A stretch of 64,000 nt of DNA from Cristatella mucedo (GCA_009760855.2 WPIO01000024.1:487501-551500); one strand, 5' to 3'; positions 11,140 through 22,978 are shown, counted from the stretch's first letter. The notes: a model not told the origin generated them from the sequence alone. Numbers and translations: made by a program.

Positions 11140-11870
11140 GTCGTCGATACAGATATATTTAATGTTAGACGCATTTAAGGCGAATTAATGCCGCAACGCT
11201 TTCGGCTAAGATCGTTCGCTTTGAAGTGCACCATGCGAATAGGATTAAATTAAAGTTTTACTTTTAAGTTGCTGGATGTGCGCAAGAACAGCAGCCGTCT
11301 GAGGCAGTTTGCATGGACGAAATCTTATTCTGATCTCCACCTAGTTTACAGACATTCGAACTTGTTGAACAATCAAATTTGAATATGGATACTAAGAATT
11401 TGGGACAAGAAGTCTTGAGCATTATTATTATTATTATTATGATTATTATTATTATCTCAATGTTGGTAGCAAGCCACAGATAAACTGGTATGTCTTTATA
11501 AAAATATTAGGATTTGAGTCGCGAGATACTTTTAATCAGTTTCTTTAATCAACTAATCAAGCGCGTCTGAGCAAGATTTGTTGATTATTTTGTCCAGCGA
11601 TCTTAAAACTATCAGAAATCGTACGTCATTTTCTATCTTGCGAGTGCTACTGAAATTGCGAATCCTATTTGAAGTAAAATACTTTAGTTGCAAACGATGA
11701 TAGCCTAATTTTGCCGACGCACCAAGCCGACAACTTCCTTATGTTGGGCTGCATTTGGTAAGGTAAGGTCTGGTCACCGCCTTCATATTAACCTGGCTAT
11801 GCCCCCTGGTGAAGAGCTTAAGCGTAAACTGAATATGCTTATTTGCAAATGGAGCCTAGTTGCAGCCATC
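11140..11870. other. Non-coding stretch with (ATT)n
   Basis: No supported coding sequence. It contains an ATT microsatellite at about 11419-11456, possibly the tail of a decayed LINE. Confidence 0.5.
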
Positions 11871-11875
11871 AGGTA

Positions 11876-14135
11876 TAATAATAATAATAATAATGCACTT
11901 GATAAAGTGCCCTCAGAGAACTTGATCTCTTTCTAGGCGCTTTACATTTGCTGCAAAGTGAAATGCAATTGAATGGTAAGTAAAATCATGCTTGAAAAAC
12001 AAACAAAATGAATATTATGGTTAGGGATGACACGCACAGGGTCAGCATGCAACTGTGGTTAGTGGTAGCATGCACAGTGCCAGCACGCATAAGCACATTA
12101 AGGACGAATCACAGGGACCCACTAAATGCTGTCCTAAATAGGTGTGTTTTAAGTTCCTTTTAAATGTGGTCAGGTCAGGGGATGTTCTGACGCAGGTCGG
12201 GATGGAGTTCCAGGCTTTGGGAGCATACGAACTAAATGCACGGTCTCCAAAGGATTTAAGGTTTGTACGAGGTATTTCTAGACTGTTGGATTCCGAAAAG
12301 CGGGTGGTACGATGCTTGGCCTGATGGGGTAGTATATCTGACAGATAGGCTGGAGCCATAGAATGAAGGGACCTAAAAGTGAGCGACAAAACCTTGAAGT
12401 CAATCCATTGCTTGACTGGTAGCCAGTGCAGGTCGGCGAGAAGTGGAGTAATGTGGCAACTACGACGCTCACGACCGACAAGCCTAGCTGCAGAGTTTTG
12501 CACCAGCTGCAATCGCCTGATCGCACATGCTGGTAGGCCAGTAAGCAGTGAGTTGCAGAAGTCGAGACGGGATGTCACGAATGCATGGACCAACTTGGAC
12601 GTGGTATCCTTATCTAAACAAGCCCGAATTTTAGCAATGTTATGAAGCTGAAAATAGGCAGATTTGACCGTGGAGCTGACATGGTCGTCTAACGAGAGGT
12701 CGCTTTGGAATATGACACCTAGATTTCGAGCTGATTCAACTGGAGATATGCTGGCAGAGCCAATTTTGAGAGTCGCCTTTCCAATCTCTGAATCACACTG
12801 GGTTTGCCCATAACTAGTAAGTTAGTTTTATCATCGTTTAGTCTTAGAAAATTTGCTGCCATCCATGTGCGGATGTCATCAATGCATGCAGCTAGTGAGT
12901 TGAGAGAATTTGAGGTGCTCGAAGGCTGGGAGGGATCAAAGCAAAGGTACAACTGAGTGTCATCCGCATAGAAGTGAAAGCCTAGATTGTGCTTGGCAAT
13001 CACACCAGCAAGAGGGATAGTATAAACCGTGAAAAGAACCGGACCTAGCACGGAGCCCTTAGGTACCCCATATTTCAGAGGTACTTCAGATGATCTTTGT
13101 CCATTCACGTCAATACTCTGGAGTCTCCCACTGAGATAGGACCTGAACCACTGCAGAGCAGTGCCAGTGATGCCCAGGCGAGATGAGAGGCGCTCTAGAA
13201 GAACTTTGTGATCGATGGTATCAAAAGCTGCCGAAAGATCAAGCAAAACAAGCAGAGACACTCTACCCATGTCTGCATTCCTAAGTAGGTCGTTGTATAC
13301 CCGAAGCAATGCTGACTCTGTGGAGTGATTAGCTCTAAAGCTAGACTGAAACTTACTAGCAAGGTGTGAGGTTTCGATATATGAGTTCAGCTGGTCTGCC
13401 ACGACCCGTTCAAGTGTCTTTGATAGGAATGGTAGAAGGGAGACTTGGCGGTAGTTGCTTAAGTTCCCTTGGTCTAGTGTAGCTTTCTTGAGAAGTGGCC
13501 TGACTACAGCTTTTTTGAAAGGTGTTGGGACATGACCTGAGGCTAATGACATAATAATGATCTTAGTTATGCATGGCAGCAGCAGATCAATGCAACGTAG
13601 GAGCAGGACAGTAGGAAAAGGGTCCAAAGGACTTGGTGTCTTCTTTGATTGAGATACGAACTTTAGGACTAGATCACTAGTGACCTGGTTAAATGCAGAC
13701 ATTGAGGTGCAGCCAGGAACCGAGGAACAGCATTCTAGTGTGGAGGCTGTCATCGCAGGGATGGATTCCCTGATCTTGTCTATCTTCTGCACAAAGAATC
13801 GAGAGAAGCGATCGTCTAGATTATCACAAGGATCATCAGTTAAGGAGCTAATCTGGGAACGGTTGAGGAGGTGGTTTATTGTCGACATCAGCATTTTTGG
13901 ATTTTGCATCTGTGATTCAACAATGTTTCAATAGAAGCTAGACTTGGCCTTTGGTAGGATCGATTGGTACGACCTACAGAAGTCTTCATATGCCTGTCGA
14001 TGGACAGTTAGTCCGGATCTTTTGTACGCTTGTGCTACGTAATGGCTAAGGCCGTTATGACTACCGGAGACTTTCTTTCCGCATCTCGACTTGTGCAGCT
14101 TCAGGCCACTGGGAAGACAGATTACCATTGTTAGG
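11876..14135 (-). mobile_element. Family A L2-like LINE, 2.3 kb with reverse transcriptase domain
   Basis: The longest family A copy. Minus strand: a linker ORF (13928-14128), the reverse-transcriptase ORF (12719-13909) with [25 protein letters not shown] and GVPKGSVLGPVLF, then the C-terminal ORF (12042-12593). It ends with the 3' UTR and an (ATT)n tail, read as (ATA)n on the plus strand at 11876. In-frame TGA just before 13928 and a frameshift near 12775 show it is dead. The endonuclease domain is missing, typical of 5' truncation by target-primed reverse transcription. Confidence 0.92.
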
Positions 14136-14139
14136 CTAG

Positions 14140-15375
14140 CTCCAGATTTTCATGGCACCCGTCGATGAACAAATACACGCATATTCATTGCAGCTTTTGC
14201 AACCGAATGAGTTATTTGAAAATTAAAAACCAACTAAAGGCCGTCTAATGCCGTGGAGTGGGGATATCTGGAATGTCCCGAAAACTTCGGTTAGACTTCA
14301 GAATAAGATATCTGCCTATTAATCCAGTACAGCAGCTTACTTGTTCAAGAGTGAGGATGAGCTTAACTGAAGAACCCTACAATGGCTTCGTGGCTCCCTC
14401 CGCTAGATGCATGCTGCACACGCATGCTGCGCTGCAGTGACATGTGCTCAATAACTTGCTTGACTACGGTGACTTCGGTGCGTGCACGGCTAAGATTTTG
14501 CAAATATATTCGATTTTGGTGACACAGTTTGCTATGCGGACGATTTTTGGTAACTAATCCAAAAACAAAAAGACTAACGTCTTTCGAGAAGTTTTTGAAG
14601 CCCCTGGCAATGGCCATGGTATTAGTCAGGGCGAACAAGTCACGCTTCTTGCAAAAGTTTTTTTTTGCCCAACCTGGTTCAACTTGGATATACAATGTCA
14701 CTTGTTTGTCGCTTTTAAAATTAGATTCAAGGAGCGCCACAATTCAGTTCTTTGTATTTGAAGAGCGTTTTGTTGGTGGGCCTCGAAGTTAATGCTGCAG
14801 ACAAAGCTGCTGCTATCTACAGTGTAGTGTGCTGCTCAGTTGTAGTTACATGTGTGAATACTTCGGGTATCGCCGAAGCTAATGTCGCTTTAAATTAGCT
14901 GAGCTGACTATTGCTTTAGCTGGCTTTGACAGCACGGAGTTCCTAAGCTTCTTCGTCAGTCTCCTCTTGTTTTTCGTGTTCAAGACTTCCATTAAGTTTC
15001 GGCAGTGTGGCACTGAGTGGCTTCCTTTTTGATAGTTTTTCTCGATTTTATCTGCTATAGGTACATGTTTATTCTGCAAGCTATGCTCCCTTTCCCCAGT
15101 TTATTGCTACGCTCACTATTATTGCTACGCTCACTGGTTCACAGTGGCGAGTGAAAACAGCAAGTTTGTATGTGGAAATCGGCCTTCACACGTGAAATAT
15201 TACTCAAAAGTTCAACTTTGCTTTGAAAGGCCTAGTGTCCGCTGACCAAGTGTGCCGGCATTCCCTGCGGGCTGGCTGAGCAAGCGGGCCGTGCCGATCG
15301 AGGACGCGATCACTTCCCTCCGCAGAGAATACCTCGACGAGTTTCCGGACCCGTTTCCGGCTGGCCACCGACTTG
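14140..15375. other. Unassigned stretch between LINE copies
   Basis: Two minus-strand ORFs (14363-14740 and 14879-15079) look weakly protein-like and lysine-rich, but I recognise no family and see no supporting splice structure. They could be old transposon or intron sequence. Confidence 0.4.
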
Positions 15376-15377
15376 AC

Positions 15378-17640
15378 GCTTAGTGAACTATTAACTGACT
15401 AAAATAACTTGAAAATTGTAGGGGTTGATTGTGGTGCACATAACTTAAGTAGTCGGCAGTAGGAGAGTAGTTGTCGTTGCGTAAGAATTGTGGAAGCGAG
15501 TTCCACAGTCTAGGACCTGCAGAGCTAAAGCTTCTGTCGCCAACTGTCTTTAAGCAGAGGAATGGGACAGCTAATTTATTGTCCATACAGGACCTGAGGG
15601 CGAGAACAGGCTGAAACTGATGCAGCAGTTCAGCTAGGTACGAAGGAGCTAAGCCGTGGTGGGCCTTGTGGGTCAGCGTAAGAACTTTGCTCTCTATCCT
15701 TTGCTCAACCGGCAACCATCCTAGCTCTTTCAGCAGAGGTGACACGTGCTCAAACCGCTGGGACTTGAAGACCAGCCTTGCAGCCATATTCATAGTCAGC
15801 TGTAGTGGCATAATAGCTTTCTTTGGCAGCCCAGCCAAAAGGGAATTGTAATAATCAAGCCGAGACAGAATTAAAGAGCTAGTTAAATTTTTTACAAGCC
15901 ACTGTGGGAGACAGCTTCTAATCTTGGATAGGGATCGGACGTGATGGCTAGCTGTAGAGGCAGTCTTCTGAATGAAGCTTTTGAAATTGAGGCAGCTGTC
16001 GAACACGACACCTAAATTACGAGCACGTGGTGAAGGTCGCACAACAGCATCACCTATTAGAACAGCAAAGCCTTTTAATCCAGCTACACGCTTAGCGTGT
16101 CCTATGAGCAGCAGTTCGGTTTTATCGTCATTTAATTTCAGGAAGTTTTCCGACATCCAGGATCGAATATCGGCAAGGCAAGCATTCAGTTTCTCAGTTG
16201 CTGCAGCAGATTCCGACGGTTTAAATGACAAATACAACTGAGTATCATCAGCATAGAAGTGATATCCTATTACATGGGCCTTAATCACTTTTCCCAGAGG
16301 TTGTGTATAAATGCAGAACAGCAAGGGACCGAGTACAGACCCTTGAGGGACTCCACAAGTGACCCTTCTCATGTCTGAGACCTGACTCCCACACGACACG
16401 GATTGAACACGATCAGACAAGTATAATTTAAACCACGCTAGTGCTTCGTCTGCCAGACCGATCGTTGTTCTCAATCGTTCAAGCAGAACTTCGTGATCAA
16501 TGGTGTCGAAGGCAGCAGACAGATCTAGCAGAGCTAGGGCAGTGACATTCCCGTCGTCGTTGCCACGTAGAATGTCATTGTTAACACGGAGGAGAGCAGT
16601 TTCAGTAGAGTGCTGCCTCTTGAACCCTGATTGAAATGTGTCTAACATTCCATTATTTTCAATATGTTCAACTAGCTGCTTAGCAACAATTTTTTCAAGA
16701 ATCTTTGATAAGAACGGAAGAAGGGAAACTGGACGATAGTTTGCTAGGACCTCTGTGTCTAATCCAGGCTTTTTAAGAATAAGTCTAACGATTGCCGATT
16801 TGAAGGACTTGGGGACGATCCCTTTTCCCAAAGAAGCATTAAAAATCTTGGTTATGGCAGGGCTAAGTTGGTCTGCAAGTGAAGACCACAGAGATGAAGG
16901 TATAGGTTCTTCAGGAGACGAGCTCTTTTTGCTAGACCTTATTAAGGCAGCCACATCACAGGCCGAAACATCAGAGAACCTTTTAAGAAAGGTCATAGGT
17001 TGAGGAACTGCGATTGCTTTGGTCGAAGGGGGCTTAATGGAGGCACGAATGTGCACAATTTTTTCAGTAAAGGAGGCTGAAAACTTTTCTGCTGAGCCCT
17101 TAATATCTGGGGAGTCATACCTCACAGCATTGGCCAGTAAATGGTTTACTGTCTTATAAATCTGTTTAGTGTCCGACTGGCAGGAATTCAGCTTTCTAAT
17201 GAAAAAAGAAGCCCTGGTTTTTTAAGCTTTCGGGTGTAAACTCGAAGGAAGTCTTAAAATTGACCAGGTCTGCCTCAGACCCCGATTTCTTGAAACGACG
17301 TTCCAGCCTGAGCTTAACACGGCACATCTTAAGGAGTTTTTTTGTAAATTGAAAGGAATCTCGACGACTTTGAACACGGATAGAGCGAACGGGAGCATGC
17401 TTGTCAAGAGCACTCCTGAGTGTCATGTTTATCGCATCAGTGAGGGTATCGAGGCTGCCGGTCGAGTCTGAATGCAGATCAAAAAGACCTGCATCACAAA
17501 CAGATTTCAAAAACTTGTCCATGTCAATGCTTTGTAAGTTACGTCGTTTGGCAAATTCGACATTGCCCTGTACATACGAGGGAGCAGGAACAGTAAACGA
17601 GACCGTGCAATGATCTTATGGTTTTTTGCATAGGTATCTT
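15378..17640 (-). mobile_element. Family B L2-like LINE with intact 581-codon reverse transcriptase
   Basis: Minus strand. An uninterrupted frame at 15380-17125 carries the whole reverse transcriptase: [63 protein letters not shown] with the catalytic ADD, and the C-terminal region with SRLDYYNSLLAGLPKKAI. Upstream (17196-17640) is the linker from the endonuclease domain (LDKHAPVRSI). The endonuclease itself is missing, and the 3' end departs from the family consensus at 15450, replacing the usual tail. Sister copies in the window differ by few bases in shared parts, suggesting fairly recent activity. Confidence 0.92.
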
Positions 17641-17689
17641 GAAAAGTCTTTCATTTCAAAACGAGTTGCATGTGTTTTTGCTCGTACGC

Positions 17690-17930
17690 TCTAGTAATAG
17701 TAATTAGTCGTTTGTATTGAGCCCTAAGAGAACTTCATCTCTATTCAGGTGCCTTGCAACTCACTGAAAGAGAAGCAATAAGCGAGGGTCAATGGCAAGC
17801 ACGGCACCGTTCTTAGACAAGCATGCAAAAGTAACAAAGCTTCATATTTAGACAAGCATGCAAAAGTAACAAAGCTTCATATTTAGACAAGCATGCTAAA
17901 GCATACAAGAAAACACCTATTTACGCCTTC
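17690..17930 (-). mobile_element. Family C LINE-like 3' end with internal 35-bp tandem
   Basis: Minus-oriented tail (TATTGAGCCCTAAGAGAACTTCATC, here split by sense: CCCTAAGAG, CATCTCTATTCAGGTGCCTT) resembling those at 32.85 kb and 58.5 kb. It sits between the two inverted family B copies. Confidence 0.45.
17813..17900. repeat. 35-bp tandem repeat, ~2.5 copies
   Basis: The unit begins TTAGACAAGCATGCAAAAGT and is repeated at 17813-17847, 17848-17882 and partly to about 17900, almost without change. Confidence 0.95.
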
Positions 17931-17936
17931 CCCTGG

Positions 17937-18686
17937 CTACAGCTAGCCATCACATCCGATCCCTATCCAAGATTAGAAGCTGTCTCCCACAGTGGCTTGT
18001 AAAAAATTTAACTAGCTCTTTAGTTCTGTCTCGGCTTGATTATTGTAATTCCCTTTTGGCTGGGCTACCAAAGAAAGCTATTATGCCACTACAGCTGACT
18101 ATGAATATGGCTGCAAGGCTGGTCTTCAAGTCCCAGCGGTTTGAGCACGTGTCACCTCTGCTGAAAGAGCTAGGATGGTTGCCGGTTGAGCAAAAGATAC
18201 AGAGCAAAGTTCTTACGCTGACCCACAAGGCCGGCCACGGCTTAGCTCCTTCGTACCTAGCTGAACTGCTGCATCAGTATCAGCCTGTTCGCGCCCTCAG
18301 GTCCTGTATGGACAATAAATTAGCTGTCTCATTCCTCTGCTTAAAGACAGTTGGCGACAGAAGCTTTAGCTCTGCAGGTCCTAGACTGTGGAACTCGCTT
18401 CCACAATTCTTACGCAACGACAACTACTCTCCAACTGCCGACTATGGCACATCTTTTTCAGCGGTCCTGAACTGCTACTTCTATGCTACTCACTACCTCA
18501 ATTGCTCTCCTGACTCAGCTATGCTTCCCACTTTCTCTTTGTTGCGTGAGACGAAGTCTGTTGGCTACCGAATGCGTACCGAAAGCCGCTTAGGCTGTGA
18601 GTGGGCTATACAAAACTCTCCTGCGTAACACCCACATGGTCTTTATGACTTTGTGGAGTTACAGACGGAGATACATTACATAACGC
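17937..18686 (+). mobile_element. Family B L2-like LINE 3' end
   Basis: Plus-strand copy of the reverse-transcriptase C-terminus (GLPKKAIMPLQLTMNMAARL, LWNSLPQFLRNDNYSPTADY) plus the full family 3' UTR. It has a hairpin at 18625-18662 and ends ACATTACAT. Its first ~510 bp are nearly the reverse complement of 15450-15959. Confidence 0.92.
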
Positions 18687-18814
18687 CAGCGCTCGGCCGC
18701 TGTGAGAGATATGCACACATTGAAGCTAAAGGACTCCATTTTAGAGGAGCGCCGCCAATTTTTCCGGTCAACCAAAGGTGCAGTTGCACCCAAGGATAAT
18801 TGAGAGCAGAGTCT

Positions 18815-18819
18815 CGAGA

Positions 18820-18880
<61 letters not shown>

Positions 18881-18892
18881 CAGAGAGACTTG
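18815..18892 (+). repeat. (GA)n microsatellite
   Basis: About 75 bp of GA repeats with a few interruptions (GGGAGA, GAAAGA). ORFs reading SLSLSL or ERERER here are artefacts of the repeat. Confidence 0.98.
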
Positions 18893-19739
18893 GAAGAAGC
18901 AGCGTCTGCCCAGAGAGAGGAGAGAGTGAGGCGCACATCATGCCGAAAACCCGCAGAGTCTCGTGCATCGCGCAAAATGCAAGTTTGAACGAATCGTTGA
19001 GACAGCGGCTGTAAGAGCGCTTGCACTAACGGACAAACTGGAGGGCTTCTGGCGTAGACGCCGACCTGCATCTTGTAATTTGGGTTACTTTTAGTAATAC
19101 TTGTGAGTGCGTGCAATTATGACTATTGAGCTCAAGCGATCGAGTGACTTGCACGAAAACTCGCGTAAGTGCGGGGCGGTACGGAAATAAGCACGCGAAC
19201 CACGTTAAGTAAGAGAAATGCGCGGCGAGGAGAAATGTGCGCCGCCCTCTGACCAATGCACAAACTGCTTACTTACTGAGTGCTACAATAGTCTGTGTGC
19301 GCGAATTTCCAAAGAGTAGGAATATGGAAGACAAGACCCCTGCAGCCTTCGCTGGTGAAAGTGCCATGACAGCGCCAACGTCGTCTGCCCACGACGTCGT
19401 CAGCGTACCGCCCGCACAAAAGGGTGTCACCGGAAGTTGAACGTTATTGGTAGCTAGAGGCGTGCTGAAATGGGAGGCTGTTTCAAAATTCTGTGCTTGG
19501 TCAGGCGCCTCGGAGACACTTAACTCTGGGCGTTCCTTTGCGGCGGGCCAGGTAGGCAATGCGGCGACGGCGTATTCTAACCAGTCACAGTCTTAGCTAA
19601 CTTGTGCCATTTAGATAATAATTTCCTTTTACCGTCTAGCTTGAGGTGAACTCCCCGGGCTGAGGTGGAGAATCCGCCGATGAATACTCGGTTAGCTCTA
19701 ATTTAGTTCGCTTTAGCGCAGTTAAACTTAAAGCTCAGC

Positions 19740-20580
19740 TCGTTATTCGGTGATAGAATGGTATTAAATATCTATTAAAAGCCGTTGCTGCACGAAGTGC
19801 TGCTCCTCGCTGGGTTGTCGTCGCACTGACTATGCAGTGCGTGCGTGCGTTGCATGCGTACGTATGTGCTTACCCGTGCGCGTGGGTATGTCTCGCGTTT
19901 TCTCGCTGCGATGCACTCCAGTAAGGCACGCAGTTCTTTCCTTCTAGACGTAGCTCGTGTAGGTTTGTAGGGTGCTGCCGGCACGTCGTCCCTTAGGCGC
20001 CGCAGGCAGCACCCGACCCTGCCGCCGGCGTCGCCACGAATCCTGCCGCACTCGCGGCCCGAGGATTTTTATCAACGCCGCGTTGCCGCGATTGAAGCGC
20101 GCAACTGCAGTCACCTAGAGCGCGCGACTGAGCAACCAACTCCCAGCCGAAGAGTTGTCACGAGGGTGGAGGGAAAGACTCGGCGTTGTCTCTAAGTACC
20201 CGCCAGCCCTGCTAACTTGCTACTCGCTCGTCGTTCTGCTGTACCGAGGGTGGCCAGCGCAGCCTTTCCCCGTTGTCCAGATTCTGGCTATTCATGTTAG
20301 TCCTGCTCTATTTAGTACCAATACCTCCGAATCTCAGTCTGTGGTCACGGTGTTGACACATTAGTGGCCTGTCGTTTAACATAATTTCGGTGGTTTTCCT
20401 GTACGAGCCTGGCTACGTGTGACGTTTTGGGCAAATTCTGTTTCAGTGAGCTCATTTTTGTGTCCTTGCGTTGGTGTGCCTGATGCCGACACTTGGACGA
20501 GTTTATCTCCATCGTTGCTTAGTTTGCTTAATCTTAATTTCTTTAGTGGGATTTGCTTAACTTTTTTGAAGCTGCATAGT
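19740..20580. promoter_or_regulatory. CpG-rich segment, candidate promoter or first-exon region
   Basis: A locally GC- and CpG-rich stretch, densest at 19970-20160 (for example GCCGCCGGCGTCGCCACG), in otherwise AT-rich DNA. It lies upstream of the plus-strand gene and far upstream of the minus-strand PLXDC exons. It could be a promoter for either or both. Inferred from base composition and position only; no TATA box or initiator is diagnosed. Confidence 0.3.
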
Positions 20581-20589
20581 CTGCTCTGA

Positions 20590-20606
20590 ATGAATTGCTG
20601 CTGCTG
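20590..20606 (+). CDS. Tentative start exon of gene 2
   Basis: ATG AAT TGC TGC TGC TG followed by a gtgaga donor would give MNCCCW and ends in phase 2, which matches the acceptor phase of the exon at 22979. Support is only the ATG, donor and phase (a one in three chance match), so this is a weak call. The real start may instead be the ATG at 26124. Confidence 0.22.
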
Positions 20607-20768
20607 GTGAGATATGCTCCTGATGATAAGCTTTCACTTGCGCTCCATCTCAAATTTTTTAACATGCTTTTACCTTTCGATGCACTGGCTTATCTAACAT
20701 CGATCGTGTCTGGAAATTTTATGCATAACTTGGGTTTCGCTTCATTTGCACTGGTCACACACGCACGT

Positions 20769-20849
<81 letters not shown>
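20769..20849 (+). repeat. (CA)n microsatellite, ~80 bp
   Basis: Perfect CA/AC repeat preceded by CACACACGCACGTG. Confidence 0.99.
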
Positions 20850-20852
<3 letters not shown>

Positions 20853-21469
20853 TAACACCCTCACATTTAATTTGGTTGCTCAACATGCTTAAGCTACTGC
20901 TGCCTTTTGGATATTGTAAGAGCTTTTCGCCTTATAATGTAATCTTGATCTGCACAGTTTTATTTTTTTATAGGAAAACTAATTCAGTAAGATGGCTACA
21001 AAGAGCAGAATACCTATCAGGTTTGTCTTTTTTGACACTTGCAGTGAAAAGTCATCTTGCAATCGGCATGCGATGGCTTGCATATTTCACTGTCTCATGG
21101 CATCCTGAATTGGAAGGTTTGTGCAAATAAAGTGTAAATAAGGCTTTGTTTTACTTAAGTCCTCTAACCATTTCACATAGGTACTAGTCGTAAATGATTA
21201 ATTGCCTCGTATGCATTGATGGAACTTTCATTTCTTAACATACCACCTTCACACAGTATATTGTAAAGCTTCGTTATACTCGGGAGCTCATTTCCATGCC
21301 TCTGATGTTGCAATAGTTTTTAAGTCTCGAAGGAATCACCTCAGGAAACCCTAGGCAGTTGGATAAACTAAGGCCTGCTTCATCACAAGTATGAACAATG
21401 AATAATGACAACACCGCCAACATTGGCTGAAGCGTGTATGATCAAACGTCCTAAAGCTTTATTTTCTGC

Positions 21470-21870
21470 AATCGTGGACATGCATAGCAAAACTTATCCG
21501 ACCGAAATCAGAAAAATCTCGAATTATGTCAAACAAGCAAAGCTGAACTTGCATTTCAACTTTCACTTTGATACATGAAGTAATTGCAGAGTTATAGAAT
21601 GTACAAGGCATCAAGCTACACTGAAAATGAAGCTAGCTAAAAGTCATAAGCATGCACCTTAACAAGCTTCATACATGTACCTCGAACTGCCAAGGTTAAA
21701 CAAGTTTGGATACAAATGCATATGATGCATAGATCGGTAACTCTTAATTTGTAGGTATACGGCTTCTGGTTTACACCTGATTAGACATAATTTGCATAAG
21801 TTTTCTGTTATCTGGAAGTTGTCAGAACTTTCGATCTCATTTCCAACATGTTTGTCTTTTGAAAGGTACC
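21470..21870 (+). repeat. Unclassified diverged interspersed repeat, copy 1
   Basis: Shares ordered blocks with 23745-24135: AGCAAAAC.TATCC.ACCGAA, GCATATGATGCA.AGAT.GGTA, GGTTTAC..C.GA.TA.ACATA and TGTCTTTTGAAA. I see no coding potential and no tail. Confidence 0.6.
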
Positions 21871-21984
21871 CCACACGAATATTCGATTGCCGGACCAACT
21901 TTAAAAAGTATTTTCTTGGCATTCCTCCCTAAAAATAAAAGCTAAAAATGGCCCGGTTCCTTGAAACATTTGCTGGGTCCTTGT

Positions 21985-22275
21985 GAGTTGTCAATATGTG
22001 CATGCTTTATGCTTGTGAACTAAAACTAAACTAAAGTAAGTTGTAACTGTGCTTGCGCGTGCTGACTGACACTGTTGCATGCTGCCACTAATCACACTTG
22101 CATGCTGACCGTGTGCATGTCACCCCCTAACCATGCTACTCTTGTTGTTTATCGAGCATGCTATCACTAACCATTCGATCAGTGTGTTTCCTTTGCAGCA
22201 AATGTAAAGCGCCTAGAAAGCGATTGAGTTCTCTGAGGGCGCTTTATCAAGTGCATTACTATTATTATTATTGTT
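21985..22275 (+). mobile_element. Family A LINE 3' UTR
   Basis: Plus-oriented 3' UTR with GCATGCTGCCACTAATCACAC, GTAAAGCGCCTAGAAAGCGA, GAGGGCGCTTTATCAAGTGC and an ATT-type tail. A second, more decayed tail (TTTCTGAGGATGC, TTATTATTATTA) follows at about 22320-22410. Confidence 0.82.
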
Positions 22276-22531
22276 AACTAATGCATGCTGATGCTGCACA
22301 TGTAAGCATATCGACATGTTTCATTAACAGCATATTTAAAATGCACAGAGAAGGATTTAGTTTTCTGAGGATGCTATTCAACTACATTATTCTTGTTATT
22401 ATTATTACTATTGGACATGTTCATTGGACAATTTCAAAACATGGAACACTCTGGTCGAGGAGTGAGACTGACAGACGGATTCACGGATGGGGAAATCTGT
22501 GTGCATGTGTATGTATATTCTTGAATATATA

Positions 22532-22534
<3 letters not shown>

Positions 22535-22622
<88 letters not shown>
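22535..22622 (+). repeat. (GT)n microsatellite, ~88 bp
   Basis: Perfect GT repeat. It is complementary in sense to the CA tract at 20769-20849. Confidence 0.99.
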
Positions 22623-22625
<3 letters not shown>

Positions 22626-22978
22626 ACTTATATTTTAACAATTTATTGAACTGTAGCCGGAAGAGCCTTGCCCTGCCGAGGCCCCAGGGCTACCCGGGCC
22701 TCCCAGTTCAGGGACAGTGACTACACGGCTTCCGACCCAGAAATGGCATCTGTATGTGTAGATATCTATGGATAAGTATAGATATGTAGATAGACCAAGA
22801 GAGAAAGAGAAAGAGAGAGAGAGAAAGAGATCTGGCACTTGGTTGGATCATCTGATGCTGGTCTTTGCCACAGACAGGATGTTGCGCTCAGCTTACATTT
22901 AGCAGAGCTCATTTAGCTCAATTGTGTACCTAAACCGAGCTATGTTAAAACAACTAATAATGTTTTGTCTTGTTCTAG

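Noticed and set aside
14363-15079. A host gene on the minus strand between the LINE copies
   Set aside because: The two ORFs have no recognised motif, no compatible splice sites that I could find, and lie among transposon remnants.
18676-19116. ORFs with SLSLSL or ERERER runs, also at 52.0, 60.3 and 62.3 kb
   Set aside because: They are translations of (GA)n microsatellites.
19237-19559. Overlapping ORFs on both strands (plus MEDKTPAAFAGESAM..., minus MPTWPAAKERPEL...)
   Set aside because: Both strands are open for under 100 codons with no splice or homology support; kept only as part of the candidate promoter neighbourhood.
20595-20855. ORFs with THTHTH or VCVCVC runs at 20.6-20.9 and 22.3-22.7 kb
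   Set aside because: They are translations of (CA)n and (GT)n microsatellites.
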